64,000 nt of DNA from Hypomesus transpacificus (lineage: Eukaryota > Chordata > Actinopteri > Osmeriformes > Osmeridae): the NCBI RefSeq assembly GCF_021917145.1, contig NC_061073.1:1204075-1268074 (forward strand). The letters run 5' to 3'. The first letter of the stretch is position 1. Each line of letters opens with the position of its first letter. The position numbers and the translations under genes were made by a program. Below the pieces are notes generated by a model that was not told where the DNA came from, made no database searches, and saw nothing but the letters and a program-made list of their open reading frames with translations. This document shows, one piece after another, positions 36,744 through 46,239 of the stretch.

Positions 36744-38228
36744 AGGAAGAACACAGCTCTAGAAGCCTACCAGCAGCAGGCTGTGTGTGTTGCCAGGCTG
36801 GTCAGGGAGGTCAAGACCCTCAGGGAGCAGGTCAGACACAACATACAACTATCACCCCTGGACTAACTCTAAGCAACTCTAATCTAATCAAGACTAACCG
36901 GCCCACTAATTGCCTCAGTGGTATCATCTGTTGACTGTGTCCTGTGTGTGTGTGTTTGTGTGTGTGTGAACCAGTTGAAACTGCAGAGAAGGGAGGTGGA
37001 CAACCTTAATGATGAGCTGGGCAAGGAGAGAGAGAGACGCCACAGAGTGGGTCTGTTTCATTTGTGTCTTTCCATCTGTGTGTGTGTGTTTGTGTGTTTT
37101 GGTTTGTGTGTGTGCGTGCGTGCTAAATGTGTACATGTGTGTGTGTTTACAGAGCAGCAGTTCTTGGAGTATAAACTGAGAAAGACCAGACAGCTTATGG
37201 AAAGACAGGTGATAGACTCGGGTGAGCGCGGCTGCATTAACTCTACATATCCACCACAGTCCTGTCATTTCCAAATCCCCTGCTGGACATACTAGGTTCT
37301 CCTGCCAGGTTACTACCACTGCACTTTCTCTTCTGTTCTACTGCTGCTACTGCTGGATAGAATCAGAAAGGGATTTATTCGCCATGATAGTTTGCACAGA
37401 CAAGGAATTTGCTTTGGCAGGAAGGTGCATACAATAAACATATAGGAATCTTACATTTAGATATATGGTCTAACTATACTAAGGATACATAAACTAGCAA
37501 TACTAAGTGGAATACAAATAAAATAAAATATACAATAAAATAAAATATAGGTTGCCATAAAATAAAAAAATATATAAGTTGCAAATTTACAGTATAAAAT
37601 ACAATATAAAATACTAATATTACACGAATAGTGTAGGTAGCCCTGAGAAAAACAAACACGGTTTTATCAATACACTCTTAATTGATACTCTCATTGGAAA
37701 TGAGAAAGATAGGCAAGTTGATCGTGAACAGGCTGTCACATGTACTCGCTGCTATGGACTTTTAACTATGAGGAGCTTTACTGAAATACCGACTGGCTGT
37801 TTATCTCCAAACCTGCATCGACTACAAATGTGCTGTGTTGGTGTTGACATTACTAGCAATCCAAATCATAAAGCATTATTTAACGATACCAATATAAGCA
37901 CAAATCCAGCAGGGATCGTCATGTCTTTAATGCTAAAGAAAGCCCGGTCTTGTCTCCTTAGCTACGTCCCAGGGTGGAGATGACACATTCTAAATGGTCC
38001 CTAACTGCTCTCCTCTCTACTGAGGAGTTGAGAGCTCTATCGCTAACTCTGTTGTTAGAGCCATCTTATCCTGCCCTGGTGTTTGTGTCTTCAGACGATG
38101 CGGTGGATCCCCAAGTAGGGTGCCCCGGCCCCCCTTCCAGTCCCCCAGGCCCCCCTTCCAGTCCCCCAGGCCTGGGGCAGCCCTCCATGGGGACTGAGGT
38201 GTTGCAGACTGGGGCTGGACGTGGATAA
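27807..38228 (+). CDS. Unnamed protein: GNAT-like acetyltransferase motif plus coiled coil (12 exons)
   Basis: I do not recognise the protein. Exons: 27807-27950, 29111-29246, 30181-30367, 32493-32657, 35211-35298, 35813-35937, 36087-36148, 36439-36505, 36746-36830, 36975-37046, 37155-37221, 38095-38228. They give about 443 residues with all phases consistent. Exon 10/11 could instead end at 37050 and start at 37153, adding two residues. Residues 1-93 (MDGCVVRLHTVHFKPK...) are a compact domain of unknown type. Residues 138-150 form a Ser/Glu patch. Residues 200-282 look like a GNAT fold: a VAAATFE strand, an acetyl-CoA loop NCGVGR at 231-236 followed by YIIE, then AHADSDAVEFFASCG. The loop has Asn where many GNATs have Gln. 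Residues 318-400 are a charged coiled coil (LEREVEQ, LVREVKTLREQ, RREVDNLNDELGKERERR). A Pro/Ser tail ends the protein. Acetyltransferase activity is an inference. Large introns hold minisatellites, and exon 3 may begin at any of nine repeated acceptors. Confidence 0.75.
27958..28006. repeat. Poly-C followed by CA run next to the exon 1 donor
   Basis: About 25 C then about 11 CA units begin six bases after the GT donor of exon 1 of the GNAT gene. Confidence 0.95.
28871..29100. repeat. 20-bp minisatellite (GTCCGGGTGTGTGGATGTGT), about 11 copies
   Basis: Near-perfect 20-bp units (one copy lacks a C) end about 10 bases before exon 2 of the GNAT gene. The Cys-Val-Asp ORFs in all frames are artefacts. 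Exon 2 itself begins only at 29111. Confidence 0.95.
29263..29604. repeat. Interstitial telomere-like CCCTAA array
   Basis: About 340 bases built from CCCTAACC with CAGC and CAAC interruptions, in intron 2 of the GNAT gene. It contains short exact TAACCC pairs but is not a pure telomeric tract. Confidence 0.85.
29784..30202 (+). repeat. 45-bp minisatellite carrying the exon 3 splice acceptor
   Basis: Eight complete 45-bp units start at 29821, 29866, 29911, 29956, 30001, 30046, 30091 and 30136. A partial unit precedes them and exon 3 proper starts at 30181 with the same first 20-odd bases. Each unit carries a branch-point-like TCATAAC, a pyrimidine tract (TGTCTCTGTCCCCTC), AG, and the exon start ATGTTCTAGAAGAGTATAGA. 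The second unit has AAAACAG in place of ATAACTG. The minus-strand 211-codon ORF across the array is a shadow. Confidence 0.97.
30512..30770. mobile_element. Dispersed repeat with TTTAGCAGACGC end
   Basis: It opens with TACATTTAGCAGACGCTTTTA, a segment like the tail of the two SINE copies. It then continues into a different AC-rich body (CCAAGAGAGAGCTTTACAAAA onward). It is probably a member of another dispersed fish family sharing that tail. The right border is a guess. Confidence 0.4.
31993..32034. mobile_element. Palindromic Tc1/mariner-type end pair
   Basis: CAGTACCAGTCAAAAGTTTG and its complement lie almost back to back, forming a 42-base palindrome. The same end sequence bounds the element at 32228-32292. 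It is probably a collapsed inverted-repeat element. A CA microsatellite follows directly. Confidence 0.6.
32035..32190. repeat. CA/GATACA microsatellite
   Basis: A CA run with frequent CAGATACA interruptions, lying between the two Tc1-like palindromes in intron 3 of the GNAT gene. Confidence 0.9.
32228..32292. mobile_element. Minimal Tc1/mariner-type MITE with TA target duplication
   Basis: CAGTACCAGTCAAATGTTTG at the left and its complement at the right enclose only about 20 bases. TA flanks both ends (32226-32227 and 32293-32294), as expected for a Tc1/mariner insertion. It has no coding capacity. Confidence 0.7.
32668..32704. repeat. Poly-G run after the exon 4 donor
   Basis: About 36 consecutive G on the coding strand, starting ten bases after the GT donor of exon 4 in the GNAT gene. 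The exact length may be an assembly estimate. Confidence 0.9.
33093..33202. repeat. GTCATGGTGACATTGT minisatellite
   Basis: About seven imperfect 16-bp copies in intron 4 of the GNAT gene. Confidence 0.85.
33880..34335. repeat. Pyrimidine-rich CTCTCCCTCTT minisatellite
   Basis: Tandem CTCTCCCTCTTC units with CCCCCACCTCTC variants. Long Ser-Pro-Leu (plus) and Arg-Glu-Gly (minus) ORFs are artefacts. Confidence 0.95.
34336..34745. repeat. 31-bp minisatellite, about 13 copies
   Basis: The unit is GACCAGCTCTAGCTGACTAG plus GGGGGCCTCCT, with small substitutions between copies. It lies in intron 4 of the GNAT gene. Nearly every unit contains an in-frame stop, so it is not coding. Confidence 0.95.
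36318..36430. repeat. CCCCTGCCCCCAACCCCCCTT minisatellite before exon 8
   Basis: Five to six C-rich units of about 21 bases lie immediately upstream of exon 8 of the GNAT gene and supply its pyrimidine tract. Confidence 0.9.
36655..36742. repeat. GT microsatellite abutting exon 9
   Basis: About 40 GT units end directly at the CAG acceptor of exon 9, so the microsatellite takes the place of the pyrimidine tract. Confidence 0.97.
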
Positions 38229-38440
38229 TGGGCCAGCTTGTAGGTAAAACTAACTGTAACCTTACAGTTTTGAATATACCGGACATTTAACTTGAATTGT
38301 TTTATTTCACAGGGAGAAAAGAGACTTCTCCAAGACCGTTATCTTCAGTTAGATTTGTGCATTTTTATTGGATTGTTTGTGTGTGTTTATTTGGGATGCT
38401 GCATTAAGTTTAGCTTCCGACATCTACCTCAGAAGAACAT

Positions 38441-38446
38441 AATAAA
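38441..38446 (+). terminator. Polyadenylation signal of the GNAT/coiled-coil gene
   Basis: AATAAA lies 213 bases after the stop codon, in AT-rich DNA. It is the first canonical signal downstream. Confidence 0.6.
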
Positions 38447-40268
38447 GTGAATTACAATAATACCAGCTTGATTTGTTGATGGTGCACAGTGTATTATCTA
38501 TAGAGAAAGTGTGGGCAGTAGGGTGGTAGGGCTGGAGGTCACATGCCCCAACGGCTGTTTCATCAGCCATAAATCTATTTTAGCTTATCATAGATGTAAT
38601 CTATGTTCTTAGTACTGATATGTTATGTTATGCCAGATTGCTTGCGTTGTCTTGTCCCAAGAATTTCAGTGCCCAGTCTGACCTTGTGTTGAAATGTGCA
38701 CCTGACAAGAAAAAAAACTTGAAACTTGAAATCCAAACCGGCCGTTTGGAAATATGGCTGATGGCAAGCAGGAAGGTGAATAGGGGGTAAAGCGAAGGGT
38801 GGAGGAGTATCTGGAGAGGAGGATTTACTCATATGTGCAGGTGTATGTGTGTATGTTGGTGGAAGGGTGGGTGCAAGGGTGTGGATACTGGAACTTTGGA
38901 TGTGCATTCCAGTGAGGCTGAGTAAAGACATGGCACTTTACACTGCAGGGATGGCGGCCTTAATTGTGGGGTGGATATGGATGGAGGAGGTGCAGGGTTT
39001 TGTTGGTATAGAAGTTGTATGACTTAAACTGGGAGAGGTTTGTTGAGAAGATCACAGGCATCCCAAGTCTCCCAGAAGGTCTGGGAGTCTCCCGCAATTC
39101 AACAGTGGCTCCCTGACGACCGCAAATGCTATACAATCTCCCGGAAATTGGGGATTTTGTATTTCGAGCGAGCGAGAGACTGTCAAATGGGCGTTTCTGG
39201 TAGAGATAGGTGCATATCGCGTGTACGTGCTGGTTGAGGGGGGGGGGGGAGCCACCTCCCGGAAATGAGTCTGCAGGTTGGGATGTCTGAGATCAGGGAG
39301 GCGGGATGGGGTGCGATACAGGTTGTTGTGGAGTAGGGCATAATGTAGGTAGGCAGTGAAGCCCATACACTCCTGCACAATAGGTGGCGGTGTATGCTTC
39401 GGCTATTTCAAAGAAGAAGAAGAAACCCCTTATTGCCTCTTGCTTCATGGTAGTAGTTTTACGTATTTTTCTAAGTATTTACAAATATAAAAATGTTCTG
39501 TATTCAGCATTAGGTACGTTCGAGTTCATTTAGCACTATACTCTTTCTGATGCTTGTGGGCCTGTCCCAACTTGTTTAGCACATATGGTATTTTAGCTGG
39601 CTACTATAGTTAAATAGCTAGTGATTCAGTACTGCAGCTAGTTGATTATTGTTAGCTCTTAGCAAGTGAACTAGCTGTTTGTGGGGATAAACTGATAGCT
39701 AAGACACTAGCTAGTAGCCTACATCTGATGAGTGGTTTATTGCATAACCCAATTTGTTTTATCTTGTGTGGAAAGCCGTATTAGCAATATAAGCTAATAT
39801 ACTATATAAACAATGCTTCGCATGCCATATAAACAACCAGTTTTCATTTATATATTGGTTTATTTAAAGCTAACAGGGACAGTGCCCATTAAAAGCTATT
39901 GCTGTAAATGCCAAGAGGTAAACTGTCTTAGCCAAATGGCAATTTTCATCTGTAGTCTGTCAGGGAAAGATGTTCGAAGTCAAGGCTCGAAGTACACCAT
40001 GAATCGTGAAATTCTACTGCTGTTTTTGCTTTCTTGGGAGACCCCTTGCGTATTTGTTGTTGTCATAGTGCTTTCAGACAAAAATGCAAAACATTGTAAC
40101 AAATCGATTAAAAAAATACATATATTGTCTTGTAGATTGTTGTTGTTTTTTTGGAACAAATTGTTTTTGATGGGGTTTGGAAATCGCACATTTATTTTTG
40201 AATCGCGATTTTCTTATGAATGCGATCGTTTTTATTGCCATACAGGTGTTGTACAGGTGTTGGTGGCA
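38447..40268. other. Intergenic region and RING gene 5' region
   Basis: It contains an inverted-repeat element (39055-39289) and the promoter and leader of the RING gene. The AGs at 40244-40245 and 40254-40255, in the repeated text TACAGGTGT, are two candidate acceptors for the exon holding the start codon. An upstream non-coding exon is expected between 39400 and 39900 but has no clear border. Confidence 0.4.
39055..39289. mobile_element. Inverted-repeat DNA transposon relic (MITE)
   Basis: The left end CAGGCATCCCAA and the right end TTGGGATGTCTG are near-perfect complements. AGATCA lies at both flanks (39049-39054 and 39290-39295), which looks like a target duplication. Inner sequences TCTCCCGG and CCACCTCCCGGAAATG are also partly inverted. 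No transposase is encoded. The family is uncertain. Confidence 0.6.
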
Positions 40269-43200
40269 ATGGATCGTAAACTGGAGAACTCAGAGCCCAG
40301 CAGCCCACCCTGGGACATGGCGGAACCAGACACCCCTGGACCCCTCAACACAGCTGTTGTACTGGGAGAAAACGAGGCGCTTTATGGCGACATGGTCAGT
40401 CCTGGTCGCAACCCCAACAACTCCTCTTTCATAATCTATGAGACACCGAGGTACAGTATAGCCATGTTAACTCTTTTGTTGTTGTGTACTGTAGATGTCA
40501 GTAGTCTGCTTAATGTTCTGTCATAGATTCCTAATTATTTTCTGCTTTCTCTTGCAGCCCTCAGTGCTATCGAAGGAGACACCTTTACAACGGAGCTGAA
40601 AACACTGCCACTGTAAAGTCCTTACATTGTGTAAATCACTTTAGGGATACCCGCACATCTAATCATAACTATGTTAAAGCATAGCGTGACCGTTGGTTTT
40701 CTCTCTGCTCGCCAGGTTTCTCTCCTGAGCCCTCCGTCTGTTGGGAACACGCATCTTACCCCTAGCACTCAATTTTCCAAACGCAGGAAACTTTCACTAC
40801 CAGCCACTAGCATGAGAGGTGAAACCAATCCTACTTCTTGGAGAACCAATGGATTTATACCTGCGTCATCTCTACTTGCAACTTGGCTGGAGCCCCCTCG
40901 TCCACCACCCTCCTCATTAATGTCGTCCCCGTCCTCTCTTGGCTTGGACGCAGCCTCGGAGAGGGTGATGGCAGGGGAAGGGTTTTACTGTAACACTCAG
41001 GAGGCCGTGGTGGGTCCTACAGTGGAACCAAGGCACTGTCGAGGGAGGAAACGGACCTCGAAGCAAGCTAACTCCAGCTCTGCTAACGTGACTGAATCCA
41101 GCTCCCAGGCACGTTCGTCCACTGAAGACAACACTCACTCCACATCAGCCCAATCCACAGGGAAGAACAGACTCAGGAAGCCCAAGAAACTTGCGTTTCC
41201 CACAAGTAAGTGGCTGTTAGGACAATAACCTGGTGATAGCATTGATTCCTGGTCTTGGTTAATGTTGAGTTTTATTTGAAGCTGTTTTTAGTTAACTGCA
41301 GGCCATGTGAAGAGTTACATTTTAGGAGGATGGTTCAAATCCAGGGTAACCTAACATATGCCACCATCAGAAATCTTTATTTCATGATGTACACATCAAA
41401 AAACACACACTTATATATAGTATAAAGCAGATTATATATGACATTTATATTTATGAAATACTCAGTGATTGAATTGAAACTATACCTAGTGGAGGCAAAG
41501 AGTGAACCAGACCCTGTAGAAGCAGCTTGCAAGTGAACCTTTGTGGGTGTGATTGTTGAACTGCATAATTCATCATGAATTAGCAAGCTAGAGCAAGAGT
41601 GACATCCCTTCACCATCACTTTATATCGCCCCACCAGCTCAGGAGCAGCTGGCCAAGCATGAGGAGATAGTCATCAGCGATGATGACAACAATGATGTCA
41701 TCATCCAGGCTATGGTGCAGTCTGTGCAGCTGAAGGAAGATGAGGCCTTTGCCCGAAGTCTCCAGGTAGGGAAACGCCTTATTGTTAGTAGGTGCCATCA
41801 CTTAACTCTCACTCATCACTTAACCAATCATTCGTCACAAAGCATATCCAAGCAAATGTCATTACCTCTAGAAGTTTTTTTTCTTCACTTTCCAAAGGAG
41901 CAGTTTGACCGAGAGGAGCAGCAACAGCAAAGTAGACAGGAGGCTGTCAACTCCCTAAGACCCCAACTTCACCATCACAACTACTCGGTAGGTCTAATAA
42001 GAGTTCAGCAGTGTACCGTCGCTTGACAATCGAGGCCCTGCTCGCCGAAACATTTCTGGTCAGAACTCTACTGTTTCATGTTTCCTGTTACTCAGTCCTG
42101 ATTGTCCTCTTTGGGAATAGAGTTTTAGAGTATGCTAGTGTAGCTGGTGTAGATCGGTTAAACTCACTCCTCAGATATGTATACAGGCCACCCGCACCAG
42201 TAAAACGCTAGCTTTTCGTTGGCGTAGCTGGTAGTGGTCGCGCTTGAGATGTCAGAGGTGGCGGGGTTCGATCCCGAGTGCAGGCAGACGTTGGCCGAGT
42301 GTACCTCCTACAGGGGCGCGGCCATGTCTGTGAGCCAATGTCTTGGCTTATTGCAAGCATCTATGAACTGATTCTCAGTTCATAGTTCAAGCACACTCCC
42401 AATCCCAAGCACTACTTAACCATAGTGTGAGATTTCTGACTGGTCTCCAAACCTGCTGGTGAGCAAAAGGCTCTCACTCTTAATAGGATACAACTGTCCT
42501 TCACCATTTTCACTATTGCAGCCGTAGTGCCATAATTGGGCCACATCTGAGTTTCCCCACAAGAGTAGTAGTAGTAGTAGTCCTTTATTGTTACAGTCAG
42601 ATGGCTGAGCGGTGAGGGAGTCGGGCTAGTAATCAGAAGGTTGCCGGATCGATTCCCCGCGGTGCCAAATGACGTTGTGTCCTTGGGCGAGGCACTTCAC
42701 CCTACTTGCCTCGGGGGGAATGTCCCTGTACTTACAGTAAGTCCAGAGCGTCTGCTAAATGACTAAATGTAAATGTACAGCACAAGTACACAAGTACCAG
42801 CAACATAGCCTGTCGCATTAAAAAACTAGCGAAAGTGGCAGTCCACCTTTCCATCCATATACACAAACATACACCTGACAAGAGGGTAGACAGGACAGGA
42901 AGATAAGGTTGAAGGATACATTTCAGCATAACATGAGGAGAGGGGAGGATAGAAACAAAGGCAGTCCCTAGACTATTCTCCTAGAGGAGTACAGTGTGGG
43001 AACAGGAAGGAAAACACCTCAGCAGGTAAGCACATACATTTGACAACATTACAGAAACTCCTGAATTGCAACGAGGAGGGGGGTGGCAGGGGATGGAGGT
43101 AAGCCAACCCCCCCCTGTCACACTGGGGGGACAAAGCAGGCCAAGGCGTGGGATGGGGGAGAAGGCCTGGGTTGTCGCCCTCGCCTAGGCCACAATCAGT

Positions 43201-45991
43201 CAGATTCTCTGTTCGCAGGATTGTATTGCCATGGAGACAGCCTTGATCATGTCCCAGACAGAGACAACAATACACAGGTGGAAAGGGGGAGGGAATGCAA
43301 GAGAGTCTCTCTGCAGCGATCTTCAGCGGAGTTGTTGTTCCATCAACGGCCTTTGGCTAAGGCCCGTGCTGGTTGAGGGGGCCGAAAGCAGATCAAATTG
43401 GGATTTTTGGTCGAGTAGCCGGATTCCAATTTCCATGTCTACTCATTTCCCTTTTCCGACAGGTCTCCAAGTCGGTCCAATTTCCTTTGCAGAGCCATGA
43501 GCTTCTCCATGGTGTTATCCATATTGCGTTGTATAGCCACAATCTGAGTGCCACCAGCTCTGCCCAGCGCATCAATCATGTCGGCCAGCCTTAGGAGGCT
43601 TTTGACAGCTGTTAGCATTTCATTCATCTTCCGATAAACCAGGGCAGCGCCCAATCCAATCAGCAAAAAGCCTGTAATCATGGTTCCAAATAGGTAGATG
43701 TCTTCAATGTCCTCCACGGTAAGGACCGCTAGGCACACGACTCGCCACTTCTCCCACGCGTCCATCGAGTAGCCAGCTGCAAACGTCCCGGAAGGACCGG
43801 AAGGTTCCCCCGAACCCAAGCTTCTCGTCGAGAAGATGCTGTCAATTGCGTTGAACGACCAGCTGATCGAATCCATGATTTTAGTTCGGAGAGCAGTGCG
43901 GAGAGAGTCTCTCAAGTATAGGACACAAGACTAGACTATACGGTAGGAGCCAAGCAGGGAAGGTCAGGGGGAGGAGAGGGAGAGAAAATGTGACCGCAAT
44001 CGTCGAGAGCCAAAAGAATTTGCTAACAACCAATCAGGTATCCCTTATACATCCCCAAAGTCAACTCTTGACCTAGGATGTACTCAAAATATACTCACAA
44101 TCAGATTATACTGACGTCACAGCAATAATTCCCCAAGTAACAATAATCCATATAATTCATATACGCCTGTCTCCTACCTTCATAAAACACTACATTGTGC
44201 ATAAACAACACAAGGCTACTATTGTATTTGTAAGCATTCAAGACAATACATTAAGATGGTCATAGCTCAAGGGTTGAGCAGGTCCCAGGTTTAATTAGAC
44301 AAACTGAATTAGATTCCAGAACTGAATTAGATTCAGAGTTCATAGGATTCTCATTAAAGGGTAGAGTGGAGAATGCTGCCAATGCTTGGTCTACTCGTGA
44401 CAGGTTGGACCCTTCACAACGCACTCCATGTCAGCTAGTAAAGTCACAATCAAGCCATATGCATTCAGAAATATCAAAGGGAATGTAAAATGCCAGTAAC
44501 CATGATGTGCCTGCTGTCAATTTGGGAGCCCAATGTTTACTTTGTATGTAGAGCTTCGGTATGTGATCCATCTGGTTCTCAAGCTTTTCTGCCTTTCCCT
44601 TAGTATGATCCTCACTTTGCATTGGGCTGGATGTCTCCGTGGGCCATCGCAGCGAACCAGGCTACTTTTTCTCCCCTAGTAGCCGGATTCGGTGGGTGAA
44701 CAGTAACAGCACAAAACACACATGTTAGCACAATACGTATGTACTGTTTAGCACAATGTTTAGGAATGAGTCGTGCGGGTGTCTGTCTAGTTCTCGTCGT
44801 CTCTGAAAGAGACTGTGTCTCTAATGATGTGTCTGGTTCTCGTCGTCTCTGAAGGAGACTGTGTCTCTAATGATGTGTTTGGTTCTAAGAGGGCGTGGGT
44901 CGCCGCACAGGAAGAGGTCGCTCCCGTGGTCGTTCGCGTCCCAGACATGAACGTCCTCATCTCGCCTGGTTTGACCCCATGAATCCTATCGGAGACAACT
45001 ATGAGGTATTAATGAGGTTTCGTGTCAGCCTATTTGTGAGTTACGAGAAGTTGAATGGTGTTTTGGATGTGTTAATAAGGGTGTGTTCATCTTACTCTTC
45101 AGGCTCTGCTGGCCTTTGAGGAACATCAGGGGGCAGTGGTGGCCAAGAGCTCCCTGAGTAAGAGGGAACTGGAGAGTCTGCCAACCAAGACCTACAACCC
45201 AGCACACAGTGCTGGAAAGACCCAGTGAGTCGCAGAGCAGCAGTCACATGTAGACGTGTTCAGCGCACTGCATTTTATCTAGCTTCCTCCTCCTTTGTCT
45301 CTGCAGTATTCCCCCCAAACAGGGTGTATTTCCCTTAGCATGTTACAGTTGAGCAAAACTGTGTCATGCTCCATTTCAGGGCCTGGTTGTATACTGACAG
45401 GCATTCCATTGCATAGAACTAGAGGCGTTTACAGGCCTGCTTCTACAGGCCATTACCCAGCAGTCAGTGAAGTTCCTCTTTTGTTGCAGGTGTCAAATCT
45501 GTTTCTCAGACTACACAGAAGGGGAGGAGCTAAGGATGCTGCCCTGCCTCCATGACTACCATGTGCAGTGCATAGACCGCTGGTTAAAGGTAGTAGTTCT
45601 GAACAGTTCTTTGAACGGATGACGGATGATGGTACAAGAATTATTGTGATTTGATATACTGTATCTTGTTTGAAACTCTCCAATATATCAGCAGGCATGA
45701 TTTCTGAAGTATAAACATAGTTGATCGAGCTATTACAAAAAGCTTCCATAGATGCCGTGTTTTAATGCAGTTCTATCAAGTGGTTTTGAAAAAGTTGAAA
45801 TTATTTTTAGATCGTTTACGTGGGACAAACGTTATATTTAATAATATTTACTGGTAATAGTGATTTAAAGTGTCAAAGAAAATAATTATCAAAATAATAT
45901 TTTCTATGTTTGTTTCTTTTATTTTCAGGAAAGCGCCACCTGTCCGATATGCCGAGCTGATGTATCAGAGATGAGAGCAAATATGTTTTGA
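40269..45991 (+). CDS. RING-H2 E3 ubiquitin ligase with a SUMO-interaction-like motif
   Basis: A probable ubiquitin ligase; I do not recognise the orthologue. Exons: 40269-40450, 40558-40612, 40716-41205, 41638-41765, 41898-41987, 44892-45005, 45103-45224, 45490-45589, 45929-45991. They total 1344 bp, 447 residues, all phases consistent. Residues 1-240 are Ser/Pro-rich and look disordered, with a basic patch SKRRKLS and KNRLRKPKK that could act as nuclear signals. Residues 253-259 (IVISDDD) fit a SUMO-interaction motif followed by acidic residues. Residues 262-300 are acidic then Gln-rich (REEQQQQ). Residues 316-338 are Gly/Arg repeats (RGRSRGRSR). The RING at 395-435 has ligands [14 protein letters not shown] and CPIC (C3H2C3). 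Trp after IDR is the E2-contact residue. The RING resembles that of RLIM/RNF6, but the N-terminal half does not. The exon 6 acceptor (TCTAAGAG) is weak. Confidence 0.85.
42215..42540 (+). mobile_element. Second tRNA-like SINE family
   Basis: The head GGCGTAGCTGGTAGTGGTC is A-box-like and GGTTCGATCCC-type text (GGGGTTCGATCCCGAG) is a B-box, with spacing like a tRNA. The body continues to about 42540 and contains CTTCACCATTTTCAC. Only one copy is in the window, so the borders are approximate. Confidence 0.5.
42584..42589 (-). terminator. AATAAA beside an ACT repeat, minus strand
   Basis: The minus strand reads CAATAAAGGA then (CTA)n (42565-42582). It lies downstream of the minus-strand ORF at 43439-43915 and could be the 3' end of an element carrying that ORF. 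The link is an inference. Confidence 0.3.
42600..42777 (+). mobile_element. tRNA-derived SINE copy (forward)
   Basis: It opens GATGGCTGAGCGGTGAGGGA (A-box) and carries GCCGGATCGATTCCCCG (B-box), resembling a Leu/Ser-type tRNA head. Then follow CCTTGGGCGAGGCACTTCA and the tail CTGCTAAATGACTAAATG. It is the same family as 18903-19096 and sits in intron 5 of the RING gene. Confidence 0.8.
43439..43915 (-). CDS. Intact ORF for a small membrane/coiled-coil protein inside a RING gene intron
   Basis: 158 codons without introns, antisense within intron 5 of the RING ligase gene. I do not recognise it. The ORF opens at 43915, but the second Met (residue 14, reading MDSISWSF) has the better start context, TCATGG. 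Residues about 78-99 ([20 protein letters not shown]) form one hydrophobic membrane-span-like segment, followed by Arg-Lys. The tail of about 58 residues has regular Leu/Met/Ile spacing ([37 protein letters not shown]) and should form amphipathic helices. There is no signal peptide and no cysteine cluster. Its single exon, repeat-rich setting and a downstream AATAAA suggest it came with a mobile element or retrocopy, but this is not shown. It is either a real protein or a recently intact element ORF. Confidence 0.45.
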   Translation of the reverse strand: MRDSLRTALRTKIMDSISWSFNAIDSIFSTRSLGSGEPSGPSGTFAAGYSMDAWEKWRVVCLAVLTVEDIEDIYLFGTMITGFLLIGLGAALVYRKMNEMLTAVKSLLRLADMIDALGRAGGTQIVAIQRNMDNTMEKLMALQRKLDRLGDLSEKGNE

Positions 45992-46229
45992 TTACCCCCT
46001 TGAGACCTTGGAACATGACCTCTACCTCAGTAGAATGGAACCTCTTAATTTACACAAACATAATCCATGATATACACTTGGGGTTGGTGAATCCATTCAT
46101 GTGTTTTCAAGCTGGACCCTAGATCAAATCTATTCTTTTTTATTCGAACTGCATTGTAGTTCCTCCTGATGTTAACTCTACTTGAATGAAACTCAGGTTT
46201 TGTTTTGTCTGGCTCATGTGAACATTTTT

Positions 46230-46235
46230 ATTAAA
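46230..46235 (+). terminator. Variant polyadenylation signal of the RING gene
   Basis: ATTAAA lies 239 bases after the stop codon, in a T-rich setting. Confidence 0.45.
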
Positions 46236-46239
46236 GGAA

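Noticed and set aside
42600-42666. tRNA-like segment considered as a real tRNA gene
   Set aside because: The A and B boxes are present but the cloverleaf arms do not pair well, and it is the head of a repeated SINE.
44431-44622. 63-codon minus ORF near the intronic membrane-protein ORF
   Set aside because: No recognisable feature. It might belong to the same element, but nothing ties the two together.
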